From the NCBI RefSeq assembly GCF_000214035.2, contig NZ_AFHG01000033.1:1-34674 (forward strand): 34,674 bases of DNA. The letters are read 5' to 3'. This stretch comes from Methyloversatilis universalis FAM5. GTDB taxonomy: Bacteria; Pseudomonadota; Gammaproteobacteria; Burkholderiales; Rhodocyclaceae. Position 1 is the stretch's first letter. The number at the start of each line of letters is the position of its first letter. Below the pieces are notes generated by a model that was given only the letters and a program-made list of their open reading frames with translations, had not been told where the DNA came from and searched no databases. This document shows positions 21,906 to 29,639 of the stretch, one piece after another. The translations under genes were made by a program, and so were the position numbers.

Positions 21906-21943
21906 GGCCGGGGCCGGCGCAAGCCCGCCCCGGCATCTTTTTT
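21906..21943 (+). terminator. Strong intrinsic terminator between yjiX and yjiA
   Basis: GCCGGGGC (21907-21914) and GCCCCGGC (21927-21934) form a perfect 8-bp stem followed by TTTTTT (21938-21943). It ends 17 bases before the yjiA start codon, so it would stop or attenuate read-through from cstA-yjiX into the GTPase gene. Confidence 0.85.
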
Positions 21944-21960
21944 CCGGGGAGCGAGAATCG

Positions 21961-22995
21961 ATGAGCATCCATACTGAATCCGTGCCGGTCACGCTGCTGA
22001 CCGGTTTCCTCGGCGCTGGCAAGACCACGCTGCTGAACCGCCTGCTGGCCGCGAACCACGGTCAGCGCATTGCCGTGGTCGAGAACGAGTTCGGTGCCGC
22101 CGGCATCGACGGTGCGCTGCTCGACCGCGCTGCGGTGTCGGTGGTCGAACTGTCCAATGGCTGCATCTGCTGCACCGTGCAGGGCGAGCTGGGCGATGCC
22201 CTGGCCGGTCTGCTGGCCCGGCGCGACGCCGGCGAACTGGCCTTCGACCGCCTCATCGTAGAAACCACCGGTCTGGCCGATCCGGCGCCGGTGGTGCAGA
22301 CCTTCTTCAATGACGACCGGCTGCGCGAACGCTACCGCCTCGACGGCGTCGTGACCGTGGTGGATGCGGTGCACTTCGACGGCCAGTTCCGCCGCGAGCG
22401 CGTCGCCGCGTCGCAGGTGGCCTTCGCCGACCGGCTGCTCATTTCGCACGCCGATCTGGTGACGCCGGAGGCGCTGTACGAACTGTGCACCCGGCTGCAG
22501 CGCGTGAATGCGCGCGCGCCGCTCATCGTCGCCGGCAGTCCGGACGAGGACTGGCGCGACCTCTTCTCGATCAAGGGCTTCTCGCTGGACGAGCGCGGCC
22601 TGCCGGTACGCGGCTGGCATCCGGTGTCGCCACGCGCGATTTCCGGCATCGCCGGCATGGCCCGCAAGTCCTGGGACGATGCGGTCGGTTCGCTGCTGCT
22701 CGAATGCGATACGCCGCTGGACCTAGACCGCGTCGGCGCCTTTGTCGATACGCTGATCGCCGAACATTCGGTCGACCTGCTGCGCTACAAGGGCATCCTG
22801 TCCATCGAAGGCGAGCCGCGCAAACTCATTTTCCAGGGCGTGCACCGCATCGCCGGCTTCGACTACGGTCGCAACTGGGAGCCGGGTGAAAGCCGCCAGA
22901 GCCGCATCGTGCTGATCGGCCGCAATCTGCCGGCAGACGCGCTGCGTGCCCGCTTCTTCGCCACCGTGGCGGCTCCGGCGGTCGAGGCGGCCTGA
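21961..22995 (+). CDS. yjiA: COG0523 (CobW/YjiA-type) metal-chaperone GTPase
   Basis: A 344-residue G3E-family P-loop GTPase. Walker A is LLTGFLGAGKTTLL (residues 12-25), the metal-binding CxCC is C68-I-C70-C71 in SNGCICC, the switch region is IVETTGLADP (99-108), and a CobW C-terminal domain follows (about 240-340, RYKGILSIEGEPRKLIFQGVH). The family delivers zinc, cobalt or other metals to target proteins. Its place behind cstA-yjiX matches the btsT-yjiX-yjiA order of E. coli, hence the symbol; the metal and client are unknown. GGGGAG (21946-21951) is the ribosome binding site. A strong terminator just upstream may make its expression partly independent of the transporter. Confidence 0.9.
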   Translation: MSIHTESVPVTLLTGFLGAGKTTLLNRLLAANHGQRIAVVENEFGAAGIDGALLDRAAVSVVELSNGCICCTVQGELGDALAGLLARRDAGELAFDRLIVETTGLADPAPVVQTFFNDDRLRERYRLDGVVTVVDAVHFDGQFRRERVAASQVAFADRLLISHADLVTPEALYELCTRLQRVNARAPLIVAGSPDEDWRDLFSIKGFSLDERGLPVRGWHPVSPRAISGIAGMARKSWDDAVGSLLLECDTPLDLDRVGAFVDTLIAEHSVDLLRYKGILSIEGEPRKLIFQGVHRIAGFDYGRNWEPGESRQSRIVLIGRNLPADALRARFFATVAAPAVEAA

Positions 22996-23097
22996 GCGCC
23001 CATCCTGTTCGCCGCGCGCGGCTCGGCAGGGTGGTGACGCGCCCATCGACGATCATGTGAAGAGGCTACGGGTCTCCAGATCGGCGCGGCTCCATCC

Positions 23098-23124
23098 GTG
23101 TGGGAGCGGCGCCTCGCCGCGATA
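23098..23124 (+). repeat. REP-like element, copy B
   Basis: Head GTGTGGGA, then a perfect hairpin GCGGCG-CCT-CGCCGC, then GATA. It is identical to copy D over at least 33 bases including the preceding ATCC and following CGGC, showing recent duplication. Confidence 0.8.
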
Positions 23125-23156
23125 CGGCCGCGGTTTCCGCGAGCCTCTCTCTTCAA

Positions 23157-23189
23157 CGCCGCAATCGCGGCGGGGGCGCCGCTCCCACA
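23157..23189 (-). repeat. REP-like element, copy C (inverted)
   Basis: Minus-strand copy with TGTGGGA head, GCGGCG stem, CCCC loop, CGCCGC, then GATTGCGGCG. It faces copy B across 32 bases, forming a BIME-like pair, and shares the extended GCGGCG tail with copy A. Confidence 0.78.
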
Positions 23190-23275
23190 GAAACGGGCTC
23201 CGCCGGGTGCGGTGACCTGCCTTTCCACGATCGCGCGAACGCGCCGAGCGCCTGCAGACCGGGGCGGTTCAATCC

Positions 23276-23305
23276 GTGTGGGAGCGGCGCCTCGCCGCGA
23301 TACGG
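23276..23305 (+). repeat. REP-like element, copy D
   Basis: GTGTGGGA head followed by GCGGCG-CCT-CGCCGC and GATACGG. Same orientation as copy B, 178 bases further on. Confidence 0.8.
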
Positions 23306-23351
23306 CTTCCCTGTTCGCGCCCGCTTTCCAGTGACCGTCGCGACGGTGGCT

Positions 23352-23780
23352 TCAGCGCGAGTAGTCGCCCGCGCGCTCCGGCTGGTACACCACCTTGTCT
23401 ATCCGAACGCCCAGCGTGCCGCCTGAGGGGCCCGGCCATTCGATGCGGTCGCCTTCCTTCAGGCCGAGCAGCGCGCTGCCCACCGGCGCCAGCACCGATA
23501 CCGTGCCGGCGCCGTCGGACACATCCTTCGGGTACACCAGCGTCAGGCTCTGGGTTTCATTGGCCGGTTCGATGCTGAAGCGGACGGTCGAATTCATGGT
23601 CACCACGTCCGGCGGGACTTCCCGCGACGGCACGATGTCCGCGCGCAGCAGTTCGGCGGCCAGCGCGTCGCGGCCAGGCATGCCGCGGGCGGGCAGGGTG
23701 GACAGCAGTGCGTCCAGACGATCGGCGTCCAGTTCGGTCAGCGTGATGGTGGGCTTGGTGGTGGTCGACTTCTTGTTCAT
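23352..23780 (-). CDS. rnk: Regulator of nucleoside diphosphate kinase (Rnk), GreA/GreB-like
   Basis: A 142-residue protein with an Rnk N-terminal helical region (ITLTELDADRLDALLSTLP, about 10-30) and a GreA/GreB C-terminal FKBP-like domain (about 60-140). The latter includes VTMNSTVRF, TQSLTLVYPKDV, TVSVLAPVGSALLGLKEGD and the family hallmark IEWPGPSGGTLGVRIDKVVYQPE. Rnk proteins bind RNA polymerase and influence nucleotide metabolism and stress output; they lack the long Gre coiled coil. The ATG at 23780 is preferred because AGGA lies about eight bases upstream, while the ATG two codons earlier would be too close to it. It is monocistronic, with REP elements behind it. Confidence 0.9.
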   Translation of the reverse strand: MNKKSTTTKPTITLTELDADRLDALLSTLPARGMPGRDALAAELLRADIVPSREVPPDVVTMNSTVRFSIEPANETQSLTLVYPKDVSDGAGTVSVLAPVGSALLGLKEGDRIEWPGPSGGTLGVRIDKVVYQPERAGDYSR

Positions 23781-24232
23781 GGTCATGTCCTGTGCGGCCA
23801 GCGCGCGGTCCGGCCGCGTGCAGGCATGTATTCGGTGGGGAGCAGGGCGGGGCGCACTGCCGTCAGGGCAGTCGCGGCACACCGACCTTGAGGGTAGAGC
23901 GATGACGAGGCACCGCTCAGGCGGCGACGGTCCGGTGTATCAGTGCGGATGGACGGTCGCCGTGACGGGGCTGGCAGGCGGTCATCTCCGGGCGCGGTCC
24001 GCGGGACACGCACGGCGCAGCCTGCCGCAGGGCGGCATGGGCGAAACGCGGACGATGTGCGGTGCGGATGTTCACAGTGGCGCGGGTCTGCGCGCGCGGC
24101 GGAGGCGGCGTCAGAAACAGAACGGGGAGATGATCCAGGGCGCGACCGTAACACCCCGGGCGCCTGCCGGCAAGTCGCTGCCTGCGGGGGCTGTTTCAGC
24201 GTGTTTTTCCTGAAGCCCGGATTGTCCGGACT
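23781..24232. other. Intergenic region, rnk to cupin
   Basis: 452 bases with no recognisable gene, RNA or strong repeat; the frames here are Arg/Ala-rich shadows. It must hold the rnk promoter. An imperfect inverted repeat GAAGCCCGG / CCGGACTTC (24212-24234) overlaps the end of the cupin gene and may act as its 3' hairpin, but no U-run follows on either strand. Confidence 0.4.
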
Positions 24233-24550
24233 TCAGTCCAGACGCGGCGTCGGGCGGGGCGACGATACGAAGATGACCGCGTCGGTCAGCGCCCGCACAT
24301 CGTGTTCTTCGCCGGGCGCGGTATACAGATAGTCACCGGGCGCCAGCTCGGCGCCGCCGATCGCCACCCGGCCGGCGATCACCAGCACGTCCTCGCCCGC
24401 CTCATGGCGGTGCCGCGGGAACAGACTGCCCGCCTGCAGCCTTACGACCGAGGTGCGGCCGCCTTCTTCGTGATTGCGGAACAGGCAGCGCTCGACGCCG
24501 GCAATGTCGGTTGCGGCCCATTCGCGTGTGGCGGCGCGGTGAATGTCCAT
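24233..24550 (-). CDS. ChrR-like cupin-domain protein
   Basis: A 105-residue single-domain cupin. Metal ligands fit the cupin pattern: H47, H49 and E53 in FPRHRHEAGED, and H83 in APGEEHDV. The second half reads VLVIAGRVAIGGAELAPGDYL. It resembles the cupin half of the anti-sigma factor ChrR but has no zinc-binding anti-sigma domain and no sigma gene beside it, so it is more likely a stand-alone metal-binding cupin of unknown substrate. The ATG at 24550 begins the domain; the longer open frame upstream is low-complexity. It is monocistronic. Confidence 0.85.
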   Translation of the reverse strand: MDIHRAATREWAATDIAGVERCLFRNHEEGGRTSVVRLQAGSLFPRHRHEAGEDVLVIAGRVAIGGAELAPGDYLYTAPGEEHDVRALTDAVIFVSSPRPTPRLD

Positions 24551-25182
24551 GGCAGTGCTCCGTGGTGCGATGCAGGCCGCCAGTGTGCACTGCCGGCTGC
24601 GCGGCATGGAAGCGGCTGCCGACCCCGGCACGGCCGGAAGCATGTGCTTACAAGAACCGTCGTCTTCCCGCTTCCGTGCCGCAGAACCGGCGCGCGGTTC
24701 TGAACCCGACCGGGCCACTGCCGAGCGGCCGTCGCACACGTCGTGGGTGCCGGCGACGACGAGTGTCGCCCGCCTGATCGGCGGTCAGGCCGCAATGGCG
24801 GGCATGCACGCATGCAGCGCCGCCGGTGCCAGCTTGCGCGCACTCGCCTGCGCGCGCCGCATCCCACTGCGTCCGTCCGGCTGGGCCGCTGAGCCCAGCC
24901 GGACGGTTCATCCACCCGTTGACGCGGCGCCGGTGCAGGGCCGGATGCTTCGTGGCGTCAGTGTTGTACCGTCGCCACTCGACCGGCCGGGCGAGGTGGG
25001 CGCCCCCAGACCACCATGCCCTTGATTGCATGAGGGATTGCGATGGTTGCCGCTGCGGGCCTGCGCGGTCAGCCGACACGGTCGGCCGACAGGCCGGCGG
25101 CGGCCGTATAGACTTGCACCCCCCGTGATCTGCCCGCACGCTGCCGTGCGGCCACCGCTTCCTGCCGTAGACGCCGCGCCCC
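24551..25182. other. Long intergenic region upstream of the first diguanylate cyclase
   Basis: 632 bases without a convincing gene on either strand. Its one striking feature is a perfect 14-bp inverted repeat at 24873-24906. It separates the divergent cupin and diguanylate cyclase genes and should contain both promoters. No ribosome binding site of note precedes the cyclase start. Confidence 0.45.
24873..24906. other. Perfect 14-bp stem-loop
   Basis: CCGTCCGGCTGGGC (24873-24886) and its exact complement (24893-24906) enclose a six-base loop CGCTGA. No T-run follows on either strand. It is not attached to any visible gene end, so it may be an orphan terminator, part of a small RNA, or a mobile-repeat relic. 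Confidence 0.7.
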
Positions 25183-26919
25183 ATGCGCCTTCACCGACTT
25201 TTCTGGCTGGTCTGCCTGCTGCTTGCAGTCACCGTGCTCGTGCTGTCCGCCCACATCGTGGCACTCGAGTGGGAACGCGCCGACCGCGCTACCCGCGGTC
25301 TGGAGGCGATCGAGCGCCTGCGCCACATGCTGGTGGCGGCCGAAATGGCATCGCGCGAGCGCGGGCCGTCGAACGGCCTGATGGGCGACATCACGCCGGG
25401 CGGCGATGCCGTGCGTCTGGCCCGGCTGGACGAGGCGAGGGCACGCACCGATGCCGCCTTCAGCACGCTGCAGCAGGCGCTGGACGCGTCCGGCCATCGC
25501 CGCGACGACGTGAGCGCGGCGGTGCGCGAGGCCGCGCGTGACCTGAGCGCCGGCCGCGGCGAGATTTCGCGGATCGCGCTGCAGCCACGATCCGAACGCC
25601 GGGCGGATGACATCAAGGCCGCAATCGGCCGCATGTTCCAGGTGATCGAAGATCTCTCGCCCGGGCTCATGCATCTGATGAACGAGGCGCAGGCTGCCTA
25701 CCCGAGGGCTTCGGACGCCCTCAGCGGCGCGCGGCTTGCGGCCGAGCTGCGCGAGCAGGCGGGCCGGCTCGGCTCGCAATTTACCGTCGCGCTCACCGCG
25801 CGCCAGCCGCTGCGTGACAGCGAGCGGACCGAGATCGAACGCCTGCGCGGCCGGGTCGAACAGCTGCGCCAGCTGCTGGTGCAGCGGACCGCCGCCGCGC
25901 CGGAGCGCACTGCGGTGCATGGCGCCACCCAGCGCATGCTGGTGCGCTACTTCGGTTCGGCCATGCCCTTTGTCGAAGCGCTCACGGTGCGTGGCCGCAG
26001 CGACGGCGAGTACGACATCGATGCCGCCGGCTTTGCTGCCCGCTATGTGCCGGACATGGACGCCATCATCGAACTGCGCGACGTGCTGCTGGAGCAGGCG
26101 CTGACCGAAGCGCGTGTCGGCGCGGCCGAGGCGCGCACCGCGCTGGTCTGGATTTCCGGTGGCGGGCTGGCCGCCCTCGGCCTGCTCGGTCTCACGCTGT
26201 GGGTGGTGCATCACCGGGTGGTGCGGCCGCTGGAAGAAACCACCGAACTGATCGTGGCCATCGCCTGCGGCGACCTCGAACGCACCGTACCGGTACCGCG
26301 CCACCGCGACGAAGTGGCGGACGTGCTGAAGGCCATCGGCGTGCTGCGCGAGAACAGCGTGGCGCGGCGGGCGCTGGAGGACGAGCGGCAGCGGCTGGTG
26401 GAACAGCTGCGCGACCAGTCCAATACCGATTTCCTGACCGGTCTGCCCAACCGGCGCGGCTTCTTCACGCTGGCCGAGCGCCATCTGCCGAATCTGCAGC
26501 GGCACGGCTATCCGGTGGCCATCGCGCTGTTCGACATCGATCACTTCAAGCAGGTGAACGACAGCTGGGGCCACGCGGTCGGCGATGTCGTGCTGGGTGA
26601 GGTGGCGCGCTGCTGCCAGCAGCACAGTCGCCGCGGCGACGTGATCGCCCGCTATGGCGGCGAGGAATTCATCCTGCTCATGCCGCACTGCGACCTCGCC
26701 AGCGCGACCGCGCAGGCCGAGCGGCTGCGCGTGGCTATCGAATCCACGGTGATGCAGGCGGGCGATGCAGGCGGGCTGAAGGTGACCGCCAGTTTCGGCG
26801 TGGCCGAATGCCTGCTGGAGGACGACACGCTGGACCCGGTCATCGCGCGGGCCGACGCCTGCCTCTACCGCGCCAAGCGCGAGGGGCGCAACCGGGTGGT
26901 GGCGCAGGACGGCGCCTGA
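25183..26919 (+). CDS. Membrane diguanylate cyclase (HAMP-GGDEF)
   Basis: A 578-residue protein. TM1 is at about 5-27, followed by a long helical periplasmic sensor region (about 28-315, many heptad-like Arg/Glu/Leu stretches). TM2 is at about 320-345, a HAMP segment VVRPLEETTELIVAIACGDL follows, then a coiled linker and a GGDEF domain from about residue 415. The active site GGEEF is at 492-496, with the preceding DIDHFKQVND metal loop, and the inhibitory I-site RRGD is at 483-486. It should make cyclic di-GMP with product feedback. The periplasmic region resembles no ligand domain I can name. It ends 21 bases before the convergent ion channel gene. The start ATG at 25183 lies at the signal-anchor. 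Confidence 0.93.
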   Translation: MRLHRLFWLVCLLLAVTVLVLSAHIVALEWERADRATRGLEAIERLRHMLVAAEMASRERGPSNGLMGDITPGGDAVRLARLDEARARTDAAFSTLQQALDASGHRRDDVSAAVREAARDLSAGRGEISRIALQPRSERRADDIKAAIGRMFQVIEDLSPGLMHLMNEAQAAYPRASDALSGARLAAELREQAGRLGSQFTVALTARQPLRDSERTEIERLRGRVEQLRQLLVQRTAAAPERTAVHGATQRMLVRYFGSAMPFVEALTVRGRSDGEYDIDAAGFAARYVPDMDAIIELRDVLLEQALTEARVGAAEARTALVWISGGGLAALGLLGLTLWVVHHRVVRPLEETTELIVAIACGDLERTVPVPRHRDEVADVLKAIGVLRENSVARRALEDERQRLVEQLRDQSNTDFLTGLPNRRGFFTLAERHLPNLQRHGYPVAIALFDIDHFKQVNDSWGHAVGDVVLGEVARCCQQHSRRGDVIARYGGEEFILLMPHCDLASATAQAERLRVAIESTVMQAGDAGGLKVTASFGVAECLLEDDTLDPVIARADACLYRAKREGRNRVVAQDGA

Positions 26920-26940
26920 GCGCCGCACGGCGGCCGGCGC
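26920..26940. terminator. Possible bidirectional hairpin between convergent genes
   Basis: GCGCCG (26920-26925) and CGGCGC (26935-26940) exactly fill the 21-base gap between the cyclase stop and the ion channel stop. No T-tract on either side. Confidence 0.35.
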
Positions 26941-27786
26941 TCAGTCCAGCCGGGCACCGCAGTGGTGGCAGTAGATCGCCTGAGACGGATGGCCGTCGCT
27001 GTCGCACTGCCGGCAGCGCCTTTCTTGCGTCCGGCTGCCGTCGCGCTGACGCCGCAGCGTCATTTCGGTGGTGACGATGCCGGTCGGTACCGCCAGCGTG
27101 CCCCAGCCCAGCAGCATCATCATCGACGAGATCAGCCGGCCCAGACCGGTTCTGGGCGTGATGTCGCCGAAGCCCACGGTGGTCATCGTGGTAATTGCCC
27201 AGTAGATGCCGACCGGAATGCTGGTGAAGCCGTTGGCCGGGCCTTCGACCACATACATGATCGAACCCATCACCACCACGATCATCAGCACCACGCTGAG
27301 GAACACCAGGATCTTGCGCGAACTGGCCGCCAGCGCCTCGCCCAGCGCCTGGTACTCCGACAGGTAGGCGGTGAGCTTGAAGATGCGGAACACCCGCAGC
27401 AGCCGCAGCACCCGCACATCGATCAGTGCGTGCAGTTCCGGGAAGAGCAGGGCGAGATAGGTGGGCAGGATGGCCACCAGATCGACGATGCCGAAAAAGC
27501 TGGTGGCGTAGCGCAGCGGCTGGCGCACGCACACGAGGCGCAGCACATACTCCACCGTGAACAGCAGCGTGAACCCCCATTCGGCGATCTCGAATGCGGT
27601 GCCCAAGGCACTGTCCGGCGTGATCACGCTGTCGATCACGACCACGGTCACGCTGGCCAGGATGAGGGCGATCAGCACCTTGTCGAACAGCACGCCGGCC
27701 GGCGTGTCGGACTGGTACACCACCTTGTACAGCGCGCCGCGCCAGCCGGGCAGCGGCGCGTCAGTCGGGGGAGGCGGGCGGTTCAT
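26941..27786 (-). CDS. Voltage-gated-type potassium channel with C-terminal zinc ribbon
   Basis: A 281-residue six-helix ion channel (Ion_trans family). S1 is at about 33-53, S2 at 68-87, S3 at 98-117, and the S4 voltage sensor has charges every third residue (R125, R128, R131, R134, K137 in RVLRLLRVFRIFKL). S5 is at 158-180. A pore loop carries the potassium filter TVGFGD (203-208), and S6 is at 215-240. The architecture is that of bacterial KvAP/Kch-like channels. Unusually, the C-terminus ends in a zinc ribbon CxxC-N11-CxxC (C258, C261, C273, C276; RCRQCDSD ... YCHHCGARL). The channel presumably conducts K+ in response to voltage, with the ribbon perhaps for tetramer or partner contacts. 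It stands between two diguanylate cyclase genes. Confidence 0.92.
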   Translation of the reverse strand: MNRPPPPTDAPLPGWRGALYKVVYQSDTPAGVLFDKVLIALILASVTVVVIDSVITPDSALGTAFEIAEWGFTLLFTVEYVLRLVCVRQPLRYATSFFGIVDLVAILPTYLALLFPELHALIDVRVLRLLRVFRIFKLTAYLSEYQALGEALAASSRKILVFLSVVLMIVVVMGSIMYVVEGPANGFTSIPVGIYWAITTMTTVGFGDITPRTGLGRLISSMMMLLGWGTLAVPTGIVTTEMTLRRQRDGSRTQERRCRQCDSDGHPSQAIYCHHCGARLD

Positions 27787-27865
27787 GGCAGGCTTACGCT
27801 CAGTGTTCGTCGGTGCGCATCATAACGGTGCGCAGCAGACCGGAACACGACTGGGCGAACCGACC

Positions 27866-29437
27866 TCAGCCGACCGGCGCGTCGGCCTGCTCGACCCGGT
27901 TGCGGCCCTTGTGCTTGGCCTCGTACAGCGCCTGATCGGCGAGCCGGAACAGGGTGTCCGGACTGTCGTCCTTGCCCGGCACCAGTGTCGCCACGCCCAT
28001 GCTTGCAGTCAGCACCCCCAGCGGCGATCGCATGTGCGGCCGTGCCTGTGCCTGCAGCGTCGCGCAGATCGTCCGCGCCAGGGCCGCCGCGTCTTCGGCG
28101 CCCGCGGCCGGGCTGATGAAGGCGAATTCCTCGCCGCCGTAGCGCGCCACCAGATCGCCGGCGCGCCGCACATGGTCGCCCATCAGCGTGGCCACCTGGC
28201 GCAGGCATTCGTCGCCGGCCTGATGGCCGTAGTGGTCGTTGTAGGCCTTGAAGTAATCGACGTCGAGCAGACCCAGCGACAGCGGCTCGCCAGTGCGCTG
28301 CGCACGCGCCCATTCGCGCGCCAGCGCCTCGTCGAAGCGGCGCCGGTTGGCGACGCCGGTCAGGCTGTCGGTGGTGCTCAGCTGCGCCAGCAGCCGGTTT
28401 GACGCTTCCAGTTCCTCGGTGCGCGCGCGCACCTTGTCCTCGAGCTCATGGGCCAGCGCACGCTGTTCTCCGAGCATGATGGCCAGGCCCATGCCTATCG
28501 TGCTGAGCGTCAGGATGTACTCCTGAGTGCGCAGAATGGTTTCGTGTGCCGAGGCGTCGCCGAAGGGGTGATGGCCGGTGGTGACCGACCAGGCCGAACC
28601 GAGCGAAATGAGGGCGATCGCCAGTGCGGTGCAGCGCAGCGAACAGCGGGCCGCGATGTAGAGCAGCGGAATCAGCAGCAGCTGCGGCGTCATCGCCACG
28701 TGCGGGCGCAGGTCGCCGCCGTCGCCCTGGGTGAAGATGAAAGCGGCCGCGGCCAGCGTTACCGCCATCATGGCGGCGCCCTGCGGCCAGTCCGAGGTGC
28801 GGGGGCTGGCCGGGCGCAGGAAGGACAGCAGCAGCGGCGTGTAGATGAGCAGGCCCAGGCCGTCGCCGAACCACCACAGCAGCACCAGGGTGGCGTAGGG
28901 TGGATGCACGCCGTCCAGCGTGCACAGCGCCAGCCCGGCCATCATCGAGGCCGTGAGCGCGCCGATCAGCGGGCCGGCCAGCAGGAAGCGGCCGAAGTCC
29001 TGTATGCGCTCCAGCTCGGGTGAGGCGCCGAGCCGGCGCATCAGCAGCCAGGCCAGCGTCACCTCGCCCAGATTGCACAGGCTGAGCAGTACCGCGTGCG
29101 TCGCCGGGAACACCGGCAGGTTGGCATACACGTCGGACGCGAAGGTGAGTGCCGCCATCGCCAGCCCGCGCCGGCCGCGCCAGTGCAGCAGCGCCGCCAG
29201 CAGCACCGCGTTCGGCAGCCACACCACCACCTCGTTCTCCGGCGAGCGCGCGAGCGACAGCGTCAGCTTCACGCTGGCGAAATGCAGCAGCGGCAGAAGC
29301 AGCAGCACCCACCAGGCGGGTGGGGAGGGCGGCGGAGTGTCAGCGATGGCTCGGGTCACGGAAAAAGCGGCTGGCCGGATTACGCCGGGCGCGCAAGCAT
29401 GCCCGAAGCCGCGCAATAAGCGTAGGCGGCGCGACAA
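27866..29437 (-). CDS. MASE1-GGDEF diguanylate cyclase
   Basis: A protein of up to 523 residues. Eight or so hydrophobic segments in the first 320 residues (WWVLLLLPLLHFASVKLTL, VVWLPNAVLLAALLHWRGRR, LVLLWWFGDGLGLLIYTPLL) form a MASE1 integral membrane sensor. A coiled coil (ELEDKVRARTEELEASNRLL) and a GGDEF domain follow. The catalytic GGEEF is at 434-438, the I-site RAGD at 425-428 and the metal loop DVDYFKAYND upstream. All parts look functional. MASE1 ligands are mostly unknown. The longest frame begins with a TTG at 29437 with no good ribosome binding site; a GTG at 29359 would give 497 residues starting just before the first helix, so the true start is uncertain. Confidence 0.9.
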   Translation of the reverse strand: MSRRLRLLRGFGHACAPGVIRPAAFSVTRAIADTPPPSPPAWWVLLLLPLLHFASVKLTLSLARSPENEVVVWLPNAVLLAALLHWRGRRGLAMAALTFASDVYANLPVFPATHAVLLSLCNLGEVTLAWLLMRRLGASPELERIQDFGRFLLAGPLIGALTASMMAGLALCTLDGVHPPYATLVLLWWFGDGLGLLIYTPLLLSFLRPASPRTSDWPQGAAMMAVTLAAAAFIFTQGDGGDLRPHVAMTPQLLLIPLLYIAARCSLRCTALAIALISLGSAWSVTTGHHPFGDASAHETILRTQEYILTLSTIGMGLAIMLGEQRALAHELEDKVRARTEELEASNRLLAQLSTTDSLTGVANRRRFDEALAREWARAQRTGEPLSLGLLDVDYFKAYNDHYGHQAGDECLRQVATLMGDHVRRAGDLVARYGGEEFAFISPAAGAEDAAALARTICATLQAQARPHMRSPLGVLTASMGVATLVPGKDDSPDTLFRLADQALYEAKHKGRNRVEQADAPVG

Positions 29438-29449
29438 AACGTAACCGGG

Positions 29450-29462
29450 CGGAGCCGCTCCG
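29450..29462. repeat. 13-bp palindrome, copy 1
   Basis: CGGAGCCGCTCCG lies 12 bases in front of the TTG start of the MASE1-GGDEF gene. An identical copy is at 29626-29638 in front of the divergent PEP-CTERM gene. Confidence 0.6.
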
Positions 29463-29625
29463 GGCAGGCATGCGTGAAAAGTGCCGCATTATCAGGCATG
29501 AAGCACCGGTACAGGCGTGTCGGTACGCTTTACACCGCAGCGCATCGATCCGGGCAAAAGCCTGCAGGATCAGACCGCAATCGGCTGTGGTCCGGCTCTT
29601 GCTGTGTTGCGGGCACCCAGACAAA

Positions 29626-29638
29626 CGGAGCCGCTCCG
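29626..29638. repeat. 13-bp palindrome, copy 2, covering the PEP-CTERM ribosome binding site
   Basis: CGGAGCCGCTCCG ends one base before the ATG at 29640. As RNA it can fold into CGGAG-CCG-CUCCG, which would bury the GGAG ribosome binding site. Confidence 0.6.
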
Positions 29639-29639
29639 C

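Larger units (their letters stand above)
22996..23351. other. Intergenic region filled by REP-like elements
   Basis: These 356 bases between yjiA and the convergent rnk gene contain no credible gene. Three REP-like units (23098-23124, 23157-23189, 23276-23305) occupy it, the first two in opposite orientation as in a BIME. The inverted pair may also serve as mRNA 3' end structure for both convergent genes. Confidence 0.6.

Noticed and set aside
22996-23351. CRISPR-like interpretation of the repeated units downstream of yjiA
   Set aside because: The repeats occur in both orientations with irregular spacing, each is a hairpin with a REP-type head, and there are no cas genes.
24233-24550. Cupin gene as a ChrR anti-sigma factor
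   Set aside because: Only the cupin part is present; there is no zinc-binding anti-sigma domain and no ECF sigma gene beside it.
24648-25184. Protein-coding frames in the cupin to diguanylate cyclase gap
   Set aside because: The frames on both strands are Arg/Pro/Ala-rich, lack ribosome binding sites and show no motif. Only the hairpin at 24873-24906 stands out.
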